This document shows positions 1 through 20,313 of a stretch of DNA of 64,000 nucleotides, piece by piece (the stretch's first letter is position 1; the number at the start of each line of letters is the position of its first letter). The notes beneath the pieces are model-generated. The model searched no databases, had not been told where the DNA came from, and saw only the letters and a program-made list of their open reading frames with translations. Both the position numbers and the translations under genes were made by a program. Source of the stretch: Balanoglossus misakiensis (taxonomy: Eukaryota > Hemichordata). The stretch spans positions 4,092,001 to 4,156,000 of the forward strand of contig CM082588.2 of the NCBI GenBank assembly GCA_040954595.2. Reading direction: 5' to 3'.

Positions 1-136
1 ATCAATAATTACATTAAAAAGCTATAAACCAAAAGCTTCAGTCCTACTTTTAAAAGTCACCTCTACATTTTTCAAATAAAGGGTATGTTTCACACTACGG
101 TAACTGCATGCCTGTTTTTTTTTGTATTTTTCACAG

Positions 137-445
137 GAAACAGTGTTGTTCACTCTATTTATGGCACAAAAACACACCAGGCATCAAATTTGTCTCTAGA
201 GGATGCAGATCGTGACATATCGATGCACTGTGAGTTTCGTTTCGCTCTCAGCTACGAGATGATTGTCTGTGAATTGCACAAACAAGCGTGAGTCGAGAAT
301 TCTTATAATAGCATGCTGTGTTTTTGTGATGGCTCGGAGAAATATTCATCACAGGCCTACCAAGGCACAAGTCAGACAAGAGAACTCTTGGCTAGTTTCA
401 GCGCCGAAGCAGATTATCCTGAGCTCCCCAGATTACACTGGATAG
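137..445 (+). CDS. C-terminal two exons of an unidentified gene entering from the left
   Basis: Two plus-strand exons are supported. Exon 137-287 follows a strong acceptor (long T run, then TTTTTCACAG) and ends at a GTGAGT donor. Exon 355-445 follows CATCACAG and ends with TAG at 443-445. The phases agree (2-nt carry-over) and give about 79 residues, including the stretches CEFRFALSYEMIVCELHKQ and QENSWLVSAPKQ. A polyadenylation signal AATAAA follows at 623-628. The start of the gene is outside the window. I do not recognise the protein securely. In human the TONSL neighbour is CYHR1/ZFTRAF1, so that family is worth testing, but this is a synteny guess. The gene is convergent with TONSL and may interleave with its missing last exons. 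Confidence 0.55.
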
Positions 446-622
446 CACTTCAGAGAAATAGGTACAGTCGCCAGTCAGTCATTACTCAATCACATTACAG
501 TCTGCTGTCAAAAACAGCAGTGTGATTTTTTCATCACTGAGGTCAACAACTGATCGCTTTATTGGGTTTTACTGAACTTATGAGAAATCTGAAACTTGGA
601 TTCTTGTCTGCAACACTAATTA

Positions 623-628
623 AATAAA
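623..628 (+). terminator. Polyadenylation signal of the left-edge plus-strand gene
   Basis: AATAAA lies 178 bases after the stop codon of the plus-strand gene and inside AT-rich sequence. Position and strand fit a 3' UTR end. Only the hexamer is visible; cleavage was not tested. Confidence 0.45.
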
Positions 629-958
629 ATTGCAAAACTCAAGCCACCACAAAAAATAACAAGCTGTGTTCTCATAATTTAAGGAAAAGATCTCTGTATG
701 TATATTTTTTCGCTACTTCAATATTCATATGCTCAAAGCCAATTTAAATCCCACAATTTCCCAGGAGTGTTCCAAATGACTACATGAGTTATTGAAATCA
801 AAAAATTATATTTCTCAGGTGTATATATGCAATATTTCGACAAGATAGTCACACTCAGACATTTCATGAAAGCATAGCATAAATTTTCCAGCCCTCTGAC
901 CCCAACTCCCAGAAGAAGGACAAACAGACATTTAGAAATATCTGCCACGACGACATAC

Positions 959-3900
959 CTGTGTTAGGAAAGTCTTGACATGGCTGCTGAAGGCTAGGGA
1001 GTTATTTGACGCCAAGGTGTAGGACAAATCTAAAGACATCAGATGAGGTGGGAGACACTTGAGCAATAACTCGACTCCAGTAGAACCAAGATTATTATAA
1101 GACACGACCAGGGTATGGAGATGAACTGCACCTGTGAGAAAAAAAACAAAGACCTATGAGAGGCTAAGAAAATTATATGGGTGCATCTGTGCCACCAATG
1201 CAGTGTCGTGATTGGATGAGCGCCTGTTTTGATTTTATGCTGTGCCGACCATGGTTTAATAGAGCATAGAATATATACTAGTTTAATGCATAAAAATACA
1301 GGAGGGGGCACAGTTCAGATATAAGGGATTTTTTTGCTAAAAAATAAGTCACTTGATGTGGATATGAAACTAATTTCTACAAATTTCTCTGTATTTTGAG
1401 GAGTGTTCTAGAGTGTGTTAAAATAAAGTGCTTGTTCTGGGTCTATTTTATTTTAACCACTGTTACAAGCAAATAACATGGTACCCACCCTGCAGAGCGT
1501 CGTGTATGTTTCTCTGGAAAGACTGGAAGAACTTGACGGTCAGCTGGCATGATGTCAGTTTCAGAGTGGATAACAGAGGGCAGTGTTTAATGATGGCGGC
1601 CAGGGACAGGGTGCAGGAATCGGATAGTGGATTGAAACTCAAATCCAGCACTTCCAAACTCTGAAAAATAAAAGGAACAGAAAATCTGCAGATATAGAAC
1701 CCAATTGAAAGAACCTCAACAACTTCACAGAAACACAATGACGGACGCAGCACAGACAAAGTGTGTGTGAGGAAGTCACATCTTAAATTCATCTTCAATT
1801 GCGTTTATTTCCCGTTTATCACTCCTTAAAATGCATGCTGAAAGACATCTCAACATAAGTGTTAATTTTTCACGACCGAAACAAGGACATTTGCATGTGT
1901 TGAAAAACAAGCTACTCGGAAGAGACCTACTTGTAATGGTTTTCGTGAACCCTGCCTCTGCAAGTCTCCTTCGACGTTTCCTGTATCCTGTCCACCAAGG
2001 GCGGAGGCCAACACCTTCAATCCTTTCTCGGTGACAACGTTGCCGGAAAGGTCCAACACACTGAGATCTGGCATGGTCGTCAGAGCCTCCGCCAGATGAT
2101 GGAGAGCTCCATCTTTGATCTGGTTGCCCGGCAACAGCAGCTGCTTGATGGAGTACTGTCTCTGCAGCGCCTTGAACAAGGGGATGGCCGCGACGGTGGT
2201 GAGAGCGAGGTCTTTGAACGCCAGCTCGTTACTGTTGTGGCTCGATGCCAGGATGTCTCGGACCTTGGGATGTTCCGCTGGAAAACAAAACAAGATGAGA
2301 ATGAAAAGCTGAACCTGTCATACAGTGAAAGCTTAAACCCCATGCCACTTTTAGTATACATTGTATTTTTAATGATAAAATACTACCCTTGGTAGTAATT
2401 CAATCTTCTCCCTTTTATCAATATCCTACTGGAAATATTATTTCTGTATTTTCTAGAAATACGACCATTCCCATACCTGTGTGACTAGACTCACACGCTT
2501 TGCTGTATCGCTCTGGCAAAGGTTGTAAATTCCAGGATTGTACTTCGCCAATTATCTACGATGAAAATAAACAAAAGTTTGTTATCATGAAGGAATTGTC
2601 GCTAGAGGACGCTATCATTAGCTGGCCACTTCGACAGAGGCCACATCACCAATTCCTTGCTGACAGATTCCAAAAATGTTCTGTTGATACCAAAGTTTTG
2701 TAACAGAAACATGCAGTTGCAAAAACTATGAAATCAATACCTCTTCATTTGCAGACACGACGTCCATGATTGTGTCCTCGGCTGAGAAAAGTGCTCCTTC
2801 ACTGGTCATCAACACCAAGTTGGGACGATGACCGCTGACTGTGTAGTATCTGTGTGTAGACTGCTCAGTCAACCAGCTGATTGTCTTGTCCCTGTGGAGA
2901 ATTGTAAATTACATGTATTATGTGGTTGAATGATTTAACATCGTTATCCCCTGATAGATTCAGGCAAATGCACTAGTATGACACTATCAATTTAAGTAAA
3001 AATTTGACTGTGATAATATGTTACCTTGTAGGAACTGGGATGAGAAATATCTTGTCATGAACTTTGACCCGTACTCTCATTGGTGCAGAGGCTCCAGAGT
3101 TGATCATCACATGATCAGCAGTTGATGACAACTCAGTCTGTGATAATGGTACAGAGGTGTCTGTCATGTCAATGTCAAGGTCATCGCCAACTTGACCTTG
3201 AGTGCGATGAGACCTGTCGGCGTCCTGCGAGATTACTGATGTGGTGACGGACATGTTTGTCAGTTTCAGTTGTCGGGTTTTCCTGGGTTTGTTCTTCAGC
3301 GAGAGCGAGCGTTTCGCGGAGTGCCCGCTGCCGCTCCCCTGTGTGGTCTGATTTGGAGCTTGCCTGAATACTGACTCCACGTCCATGCGTTTCCTCTTCG
3401 ACGGTTTTTGTCTCACGTCATTGATGAGCCAATCATCTGCTGTGTAATACTCCTCAGGGATCAACGCAGGCTGTTCTGCGTTCGCATTGGCTGGACTGGT
3501 CTGGCGTGGAAGCTGCGACGATGTGGGTCTACTTGAGCGGCTTCCCACGTTCGAAATCGCATCCTGGTACATATTGGAGGCGCTCGGTGGCTGGGCCAGC
3601 TCCATGACATCACCGAGGGACGGGTTCGGGTAGAACTCATCACCGTCATCGAAATCAGCAGCTGAGTTCTCCATGTACGGCCCGTCCTCTTCAGTATCCA
3701 TGGAATCAATCTGGACGATCTCTTCATCATCATTCCGGGAACCTTCTCTCACGGTTGCTGGTAGTATCGACCTCACCATGGCAACATCACTGACATCTGC
3801 ATCACTGTTGTCAGAAATGTTGCCGTAACTCTCATTGTCATCATCATCATCTTCAACATCCAGCAGATTTCTCCTCATGGAAACACCACCCCTACGCGAC

Positions 3901-6900
3901 TGCAACGACCTTCTCTCAGAACTATGAGAGGATGTACGAATTTCATGACGCGGTCTTACTGGCAGTGGTGATGGCATTCTGCAGCTGTCATCTTCTTCCT
4001 TGTCGAACAGATCATCATCACCTTGGTTTGACGTGGCAGATACATGCTGGGTAGAACTACCTGGAATTGAACAAACAAGGTATACAGCTTACATAAGAGA
4101 GTAGCTTGAAAAAGTTCACGGCCTTTAGTGACAACAGTTGGCAATCCACTGCTTAAATCAAAACTTTAGAAGTCACTCTTGTTTTATCAAAAACATGTAG
4201 AACTGAAATGTTTCATTGCTTAAAATGCATAAGTAAACAATTAACATACATAAATACAAAATATCACTGTACCTTGCTTTGCAGACTGGGTCAGAATTTT
4301 CATCAACTTGGCAACTTCTGTGAGAGTTTCACCGTCAATGTCTTCTTTGTAGGTGTTCTTCCACTGTACAAGTGTATCCAACGGCATGTTGCCCTGTGGC
4401 AAAAATAACATACAGACATGTCAAGGTCAGACTGCAACTTCTGTGATATCTGTTAGAGATGTATGATCGGTACAATTGAAAGTATGAAATAATCAAAAAT
4501 ATCAATTATTCTTACTTCACTGTCCTTTGCCAGGACATTAGCACCTCTGTTGATCAGTAGTTCGGCAATGTCAAAATTACCGCAGTTGATGGAATCGTGC
4601 AATGGAGTGACACCCCCACATCCTTCGCCCCCTCTGTCGTTGACCAGCGCTCCGTGGTTCAGCAAGTACTCCACAATCTGGTGGTGACCGAAGTTGCACG
4701 CCTCGTGTAGCGGCAACCAGCCGCAGTAGTCTCGGCAGTTCACCGGGTGACCCTGCAGAAGAAAATGTGAATTATGCTGAGCGGTCCAAGATGGCGGGTG
4801 GCATTTGTATCAACCTACAATTTACAAAGGACTGCACCCACACCCCTGATAGCAGTTACAGGGCCATGTAAACAGCTGTACCAGCCCCACAGAGGTCTCC
4901 ACCGTGTACTAGCCAAGAAAAATGTTCCATTACAGCTATGTGATAGGACATAGGTTATTTTAATGAGACATACCTCTAAATCTTTAATCCAATGTTTAAT
5001 CTAGTCAGGCTACAAGTAAAATGCCCCAAAAAGAGCTTGCAAAGAAAAAACACTTAATTTCTTTAGAGAGGCTTACCTTTTCAACAAGAATCTGAACCAG
5101 TTTAAAATTTCCATCTATGGCAGCCCTGTGTAGTGGCGTTTCCCCCTTTTCGTTTCTCTTTACAAGCTGTCAAATAAAGGTTCAGGAAATGTTGTTTGTT
5201 AAGGTTAGCATGCACTACAACTATCAAAGGAAGATTTTCATAATGGTGCAATTTATGTGTGTGAGTATGTGTCTTTACAGGCTAACAGTAAGTTCATGTA
5301 CTTGCCTTATTTCTTGAGCGTCTGCCATGTTCTTCATTCTCCGAGTCATCTGTCGAAGATTTTAAGAGACATGAGGTCTGGTATCAGAGATGTGACGGCC
5401 TGTAACTGACCTGACATACTAGCAGCAGAGTACAATTGTCAATGCATTCTATTATCATCAAGTGATTCATCACCCATTAGTTCTATGAAATAACTCCAGC
5501 TGAAAATAGCAACATTAGAATGTAGAAAAACTTACCTGAATCAGAGAGTTCCAACTCATCCATTTCAATATTTTCACTGTCTTGTATCTCGCTGTCATCA
5601 ACACCGCTTAGATCATCGTCAGAATCCAAGCCATACGTTTCCTTCAAATTTGATAGTTTTCCCTCTGTGTCCACTTTGTTCTCTTCTCGGCCAAACTTGT
5701 CTTGAATCATCAACATCGATTTCAGAGTTCGCATCTGTCAAAACAACAAGGGTGGATCACAGCTCAAAGTGAAGTATAAACAGAAATAGGGTGCCACTGT
5801 CTTGCTCGGAAAAAGCACAATTTAATTTTTTCAAGACAAATTGATCATTGAGGTAGAATCTTTGAGTCTCTCACCTGTAGTTTAGGGATGTTGGATCTTT
5901 CAGCGCAGTCCAGCGCTTCTTTGTAAGATTTGTAGAGAGTGGCATAGTCAGCTTGGTTGTCTTCCTGACTCTGAGCAATGTTCAGCCATGTTTTCACATT
6001 CTGCAGGTGATGAAAAGAGAAACAATCTTTGAATATCTATGAGAATGCCTTCACTGAGTTTATGGTACTCACTTACACAAACTGACAGACAGAAAGTCAC
6101 TTTATATAATAGTTTGTACATGTACCTCTTTAGGATTATCTTGCCTGAGTTCCAATTCTTTGCGGTAACACTCTATCGCTTTATCATACTTCTTGATGTC
6201 TTGATAGGTGGCAGCCAAGGACACGTAGATTGGGATCAACACCTTGTTGCCTTTGTTCAACATCAATGCACATTTCAACTAGCAGGGGAAAAAACATTAT
6301 TTTAGTACATGTATGAGAGCACTACGTGTGACCATGACATATTGATTTCACCTAATCTCATCCACCCACCACTCAATGCCCTTTCCTTGAAACAACCATC
6401 TTGAAGAAAACCCCACAATCTGTATATTACTTGATTAAGCTATTACCTGTTTGTGATAGTACTCAATGCCAAGATCAAAGGCCACGACCTTACAGCACAG
6501 ATCACCAAGCGATTCATATATTGGCATCCTTTCTTCCAAATCCATATCTGAAGTAGCTTCCAGTTCTTGTAACAGCTTGCACCCTTTTATAGCTGTGAGA
6601 GAATAAATTCAGTGCATGAGACAGTCACTAAAGTGTAGAACCTATAACGTGACTTAATACTAACAATACACTGTAGCAAGTAGTATCAATGCCAAGATGT
6701 AAGAAATTGTATGTAGACTCAATGAAATTTATTTTACTTTTCTTACCAGCCCTCAGTTGTGCGACAACTTGCTTTTTCTCATGTTGGAGTCGAGATCCTA
6801 ATTTATAAGATTTCTTCAAAGCATGCTTCGCAGCAGTGAAATCACTCAGTCTGAAGAACACCTGTTAAGAAAGACAAATTTGTTGTATCAACCACTCATC

Positions 6901-9148
6901 ATCAATTGCACAATCCCCAATGGTAATCGGAAACAGCAATTTAACATAACCTCTAATTTCAAATTCATACTCACTGTACCAGTCATGGCCACTGCTTCGC
7001 TTTCCAAATACTTCTCCTTCATTTCCTTGGCACATTTCACAGCAGCTTCCAGACATCTCAGTGATTTGTTTTTGTTGTTATTCTTCAGGTAGATTCCACC
7101 CAGAGAAAAGTGTGCCCTGTACAGATCTTCTAGTAATTTGTATTTCCTGAAAATAGATTTGAAAAGTAAACTTTTGGCTTCCTAAACCAATTTCAATGAA
7201 CCATGAAATTCGCTGTAATTACAGCAGGAGAGTACTAAAATGATTTAATTAGTGAATTTAAAAATCTACTTCATTAACCTGCTAGAATGCAAAAACTCCT
7301 CCCACTTTCACTACCATGGTTTGGTCCAAATCTATTGTTTTCTATGGTAAACTTGGAACTCTATACAGGGAAACATGGGGTGACACAATTACTGTCCCTT
7401 GGGGGTACCTACTCTGCTATGAAGACAGCTTGTTTAATAAACTTTGCACAGTTCCCTTGGTCCTGTTGGTTGTCATAGACAAGTCCCAAGTTCAAGAAAA
7501 GTCTTGCTCTCATCTCCTGTAATTCTTTCGTGGTTACAGTATTCTTCAGTTTGTCACAGACTCCAAGGCTCCTGGAAAAATAAGCGATACTCGAACAGTT
7601 AGTTCTGTTTGCAATATTTTCAATTTTTTAAAGGCACTAGTAGTTTATTTCAGTGATGTAGATGAGTTTTGTAACAGGCGGACAAGGCACATAAATTTGT
7701 TCATTAATATGTGCGTTTCTATGCAGTTTAGAGACATTATAGACAGTCACATGCTGAGTTCAGCGGTAGTTGTCAATGTATTTATTGATGGGTGTGTACA
7801 GGAGTTTTGGACAATTTCTATATTATTTTCTGAACTGCCTTTACCAATGATGAAAACTATGTTACTATTTCCTGAAACTGTCTTTGTAGTACACATACCT
7901 TACAAATGCTTCCTGAGCTTTTTGCAGTGCTGTATCCCCTTTCGCAGCATCCGCACACATCTCAGCCTGGCACAGATAAGTCCTTCCAATCGTAGCCAGT
8001 GCCCTCTGCTCTTCTACATGGTTGTCATGGGACTGAGCCAGTTCCAAGTGTTTATTCTGATATTTCAACGCTTTATCGAACATGTTCAATTCACTGTAAC
8101 ACTCTCCTATTTTCCGACAGGCCACACCGATGCCAATGGCATCGTTCAAGGCTTCAGATAGGTGCAATTCCGTACGATGCTCCTGGATGGCATCTCTGTA
8201 TTCCCCTGTGAAGATAATTACACTTCAATACACGTTCTAACTACCCCAGTAGGTGACATCAATTATGGCTTGACTACAGACCCATCTGAAACACATCACA
8301 TATCTGTACTAGGGTGAAGGAAAAACCACCAACTGGCAGCAATTATTTCCCTAAATAAACAGATAACACATACCATTTTGTGCAAGCAATTCCCCCAATG
8401 CATTGCATAATTCCGCTTCTTCTTTGAGATTGCCTTGTGAGTGAGCCTTCAACTGAGCTTTCTGAAGCCCTGAATGAAACAGAAAAGTGACGATAATTTA
8501 TCAAGCAAACTGATATGATACATGGAGTATGTTTCACAGTTTGCTGTTGTTCCACTGCTGTACCTCTTCTTTGGCAGTGTCTTGGGGATGGAGGGACTGT
8601 GCTCATACAAACATGTGCAAGAGCTGACTAGTCTACTCAAAGCTACAGAACCATAGCTCGAGGTTTTGCCAGCCTGCCGTGGTATTTTATGTGGATGGTC
8701 TGGTTTCCCGTACCAACATCACATTTCTGACAAAACCCCGAGCTATGGTACTGCGTATTACCACGTGGTATCACATATACTAATGCAGCACATGCACTGA
8801 AGTGTGATACAGGCCAATTGTGGTCCAATGGTGGCACGTACGTAGTACATTTCACCTCGACACCACTCCCCAAAGTAGCCTAGTAATGGCCTTAAATCAC
8901 CATACAGTTTCCTGATGCTGTAATCATTATCTTGTCTATGCCAACGGTGGGGTGGAGATGGGGCGTGGCCGCCGTACGTAGTGGGACTGGGTCTCCCTAT
9001 GGGGACTCCAAACTAAACCCGGAAGTGCGCGAGCGTATGCATCACGAATGAAAACAACGACGAAACAAATAGCACTTGTGACTTGTCAGATGAATAAGAC
9101 ATAAAATATCAACTTACTCTTGAATTCCTTTCTCTCTCGAACATTCAT
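959..9148 (-). CDS. TONSL: TONSL (Tonsoku-like DNA repair protein), 20 exons, C-terminus missing
   Basis: Scaffold of the TONSL-MMS22L complex, which binds post-replicative histone H4 unmethylated at K20 and helps RAD51 repair broken forks. Exons in transcript order: 9148-9118, 8469-8374, 8205-7899, 7571-7413, 7146-6975, 6861-6747, 6592-6447, 6278-6126, 6000-5875, 5734-5536, 5349-5306, 5166-5077, 4752-4516, 4393-4273, 4060-3025, 2891-2741, 2555-2477, 2277-1931, 1660-1489, 1131-959. All phases agree, giving 1318 residues. Order: TPRs (about 1-450), acidic stretch (435-500), ankyrin repeats (517-625), a long disordered segment with [12 protein letters not shown], a ubiquitin-like fold ([16 protein letters not shown], about 995-1080), then LRRs. 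In the ankyrin repeats, RDYCGW, PLHEACN and TPLHD keep the Trp, Glu, Asn and Asp that grip the H4 tail in human TONSL. The start MNVRERKEF is the only ATG that splices in frame. The last 130 or so residues of the family (final LRRs) are not found. Confidence 0.95.
5167..5305 (-). other. TONSL: GC-AG intron in TONSL, before the ankyrin exons
   Basis: The exon 5349-5306 ends AATAAG and is followed by GCAAGT rather than GTAAGT; the acceptor before 5166 is TTGACAG. Reading through reaches an in-frame TGA four codons on, and no usable GT donor keeps the frame. AAG|GCAAGT is the usual consensus of the minor GC-AG intron class. The resulting junction joins GRRSRNK to [13 protein letters not shown], which matches the family alignment leading into the first ankyrin repeat. 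Confidence 0.8.
7290..7372 (+). repeat. Dispersed repeat copy 1 (TTTGGTCCAAAT element) in a TONSL intron
   Basis: A segment with core at 7317-7356 (TGGTTTGGTCCAAATC, then TTGTTTTCTATGGTAAA) recurs in reverse orientation at about 42790-42875. The element lies in the intron between the TONSL exons 7571-7413 and 7146-6975. It is short, without recognisable coding capacity or clear terminal inverted repeats, and may be a degraded MITE or SINE-like element. Confidence 0.6.
8644..8755. repeat. Foldback (inverted-repeat) element in TONSL intron 1
   Basis: The left arm near 8646-8672 contains CCATAGCTCGAGGTTTTG (8651-8668). The right arm near 8727-8753 contains CAAAACCCCGAGCTATGG (8731-8748), its reverse complement with one mismatch. 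The arms extend outward and inward with few further mismatches. The loop is about 55-60 bases. It could be a small foldback/MITE-type element or encode a structured RNA. No flanking target-site duplication was identified. Confidence 0.65.
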
Positions 9149-9202
9149 GGTGTATGCAAATACGTAGATATATGTAAACATTGACCGTCGAACATTCAGT
9201 GC

Positions 9203-9248
9203 GACGCCATTTTGAAAATCCCCGCGGATTTACAATGCACTCTGGGAT
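9203..9248 (-). promoter_or_regulatory. Putative TONSL core promoter with YY1-like and ZNF143-like motifs
   Basis: Reading on the TONSL strand, about 55-100 bases upstream of its ATG, 9248-9229 reads ATCCCAGAGTGCATTGTAAA, close to the ZNF143/Staf motif. Next, 9214-9203 reads CAAAATGGCGTC, close to the YY1 motif AANATGGCGGC. Both motifs are typical of housekeeping promoters without a TATA box. This assignment is motif matching only; no transcription start is proven. Confidence 0.4.
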
Positions 9249-9612
9249 AGGGTGAACTCGAGGTCATCCACTGCGCTCGATGACCTCATGTTAGGGCCAG
9301 GGGTGGACCATTTCATATCGGGGAGGGGGAGGGGGGCTAATGATTGCACTTCTTTTAACATTCTAAATTCTAAAGATCACGATTCATCGCACGAAAATTT
9401 CAGCTCTAGCGTTCATGTAGCGTCTAATGTATGTGTTTGCATATGTATTCATCCATTCACTCTCCCGTTCGTTACGGTTCGTTCATTCATTGTCATAACT
9501 TTGAAATTTCATCATATGTATTTCCAAGGTGCATTGAAACAAAGATTTCTTACATTGAACAAAGTGAAGTAGTTCTCATTGACCACAGAAGACGTATGTA
9601 TTTGAAATCAAA

Positions 9613-9618
9613 TTTATT
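9613..9618 (-). terminator. Possible polyadenylation signal of the METTL24-like gene
   Basis: TTTATT on the plus strand is AATAAA on the gene strand, about 0.7 kb after the METTL24-like stop codon. It is the first canonical hexamer I noticed on that strand. Nothing else supports it. Confidence 0.3.
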
Positions 9619-9999
9619 TCAAATGAAAAATGATAACATAGCATAAAATACATTGTACTTTCAAATGTTCTCTTGAACGCTTTTGAAAAAAAAAAGTTTT
9701 CACGACTTGAAGTTAAAATCTGTCACTTTTGTATACACCAGGTAACAAAAATATCTAAGAATAAAATGGGATTTCTGCTTCTACTTCTTCTGTTCCAACC
9801 TCAAAAGAAAATCATTCAAGTTCTACCCCTTCGTGTATCTTCCACACCGTAAGTTGGTTATGTGTCGACTTTAGTTTGTGGATACATTTACAGGAGGTCC
9901 ACCAGACCTATCAAATCCCGATGAGCGGAGTCTCTCATGTGAATTGAATGTTCCTATGGTCGACGTCAGTGTATGCTCTTGTACTATAGCTCTGTGGTA

Positions 10000-10102
10000 G
10001 CTAACAGATTTGTGACATTAGTCAATATGGCGAAACGCTAACAGATTTGTGACATTAGTCAATATGGCGAAACGCTAACAGATTTGTGACATTAGTCAAT
10101 AT
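10000..10102. repeat. 37-bp tandem repeat, 2.8 copies
   Basis: Units begin at 10000, 10037 and 10074. Each begins GCTAACAGATTTGTGACATT and continues AGTCAATATGGCGAAAC. The visible copies are identical and the third is truncated after AGTCAATAT, so the array is recent. It lies downstream of the METTL24-like stop codon, probably in its 3' UTR. Confidence 0.95.
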
Positions 10103-10324
10103 CATTGTCTGGGAAAATTCACCTGCCTTTGTATTTCCAGTAGTGTTAGAATAAAACAATACCAAATGTGGTATACATGTAGTCCAAAAACAGTCATAGC
10201 ACATCTAAAAGACTCGTCCCTACTAGATCAACCTGGGAAGGTCTAGAGTTATCCGGTAGTGGAATCTTCCTTCCAGGAACGAGATTCTGACGAGTCTCAT
10301 AAGAAACCAACGTTAGTGCTATTA

Positions 10325-20313
<9,989 letters not shown>

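Larger units (their letters stand above)
9249..10324. other. Intergenic stretch between TONSL start and METTL24-like stop
   Basis: No coding exon is supported here on either strand. The stretch holds the probable 3' UTR of the METTL24-like gene, a 37-bp tandem repeat (10000-10102) and a minus-strand AATAAA at 9618-9613. A plus-strand ORF at 9252-9572 has no splice, start or family support. Confidence 0.6.

Noticed and set aside
733-948. Minus-strand ORF directly after TONSL exon 20
   Set aside because: It is out of frame with exon 20 and shows no LRR pattern; exon 20 ends at a good GTATGT donor.
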